32,945 bases of DNA, taken from Prevotella sp. Its GTDB lineage: Bacteria; Bacteroidota; Bacteroidia; Bacteroidales; Bacteroidaceae. The stretch is taken from NCBI GenBank assembly GCA_024684515.1, contig JAIKWS010000097.1, forward strand, positions 1 through 32,945. Reading direction: 5' to 3'. The position numbers were made by a program, and so were the translations under genes. Under the pieces are notes generated by a model, which had not been told where the DNA came from, ran no database searches, and worked only from the letters and a program-made list of their open reading frames with translations. The stretch's first letter is position 1. Each line of letters starts with the position of its first letter. Of this stretch, positions 32,833 to 32,945 are shown piece by piece.

Positions 32833-32882
32833 TAACGCAGTTACACAATTACGCAGTTACGCAGTTGCATAAGGTGTAACTG
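32833..32882. repeat. Short ACGCAGTT repeats with a 9-bp inverted repeat
   Basis: ACGCAGTT occurs three times between 32834 and 32866. CAGTTACAC (32838-32846) is the exact reverse complement of GTGTAACTG (32874-32882), so a hairpin with a 27-base loop can form. Role unknown. Confidence 0.6.
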
Positions 32883-32907
32883 GATTGTGGCTTTGGGAAG
32901 AAAGAAA

Positions 32908-32945
32908 ATTTTTATATTATATATATAATATATATATTATATATA
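32908..32945. repeat. AT-dinucleotide low-complexity tract, cut by window edge
   Basis: From about 32908 to the end the sequence is only A and T, mostly alternating TA steps, and almost self-complementary. It may continue beyond the window or mark an assembly end. Confidence 0.8.

Overview
The window looks like chromosomal DNA of a Bacteroidales bacterium, most likely Prevotellaceae (Prevotella/Segatella-like). Three things point there. Promoters fit the Bacteroidetes pattern TTTG-N19/20-TANNTTTG rather than -35/-10 boxes. Ribosome-binding sites are poorly marked. Many genes belong to families largely confined to this phylum (DUF5686, DUF4270, DUF4494, GldE, short glycogen-synthase-like protein, NspC). 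This assignment is inference; no rRNA is present.

Layout. 1-382: non-coding left edge with a perfect 53-bp tandem repeat, a strong hairpin and purine-rich DNA. 383-1144 (-): truA. A divergent promoter region follows, then a + strand run of closely spaced genes from 1401 to 13483: altronate dehydratase, NhaC-type transporter, a degenerate nucleotidyltransferase-like protein, a DUF5686 outer-membrane protein and an AddA/AddB pair. From 13609 to 16292 (+) lie a ThiE/TenI-like protein, PRPP synthetase and a thioredoxin-fold lipoprotein, ended by a 13-bp-stem terminator. panC-panD (16430-17662, -) face away from a glycogen-synthase-like gene, a DUF4270 lipoprotein and a 42-residue microprotein (17849-20331, +).

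20332-21232 is a repeat island: two diverged arms of about 210-230 bp in inverted orientation around a 193-bp spacer that carries a 43-bp repeat found again at 32759. Next are a GH25 lysozyme and an overlapping membrane-anchored acidic protein (-), then a C11/clostripain lipoprotein peptidase (+) behind a duplicated promoter. 23984-26821 (-) holds a phosphopantetheinyl transferase, GldE, a short SSB and an unrecognised 183-residue protein. A four-tRNA array follows (Gly-GCC, Leu-CAG, Leu-GAG, Gly-GCC), with its own promoter. 27398-31093 (-) holds nspC, a YggS-type PLP protein, a DUF4494 protein and a membrane-anchored pseudokinase. asnA (31168-32205, -) ends the coding part. 32206-32945 is non-coding, with repeats and an AT dinucleotide tract at the right edge.

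Most of the window is housekeeping: tRNA modification, DNA repair, PRPP, pantothenate, spermidine and asparagine synthesis. The points most worth a second look are the inverted-repeat island, whose two arms can be read as similar peptides; the pseudokinase/DUF4494 operon; the degenerate nucleotidyltransferase-like protein; the duplicated promoter before the C11 peptidase; the 42-residue microprotein; and the edge tandem repeat. I saw no CRISPR array, transposase, prophage or complete defence locus.
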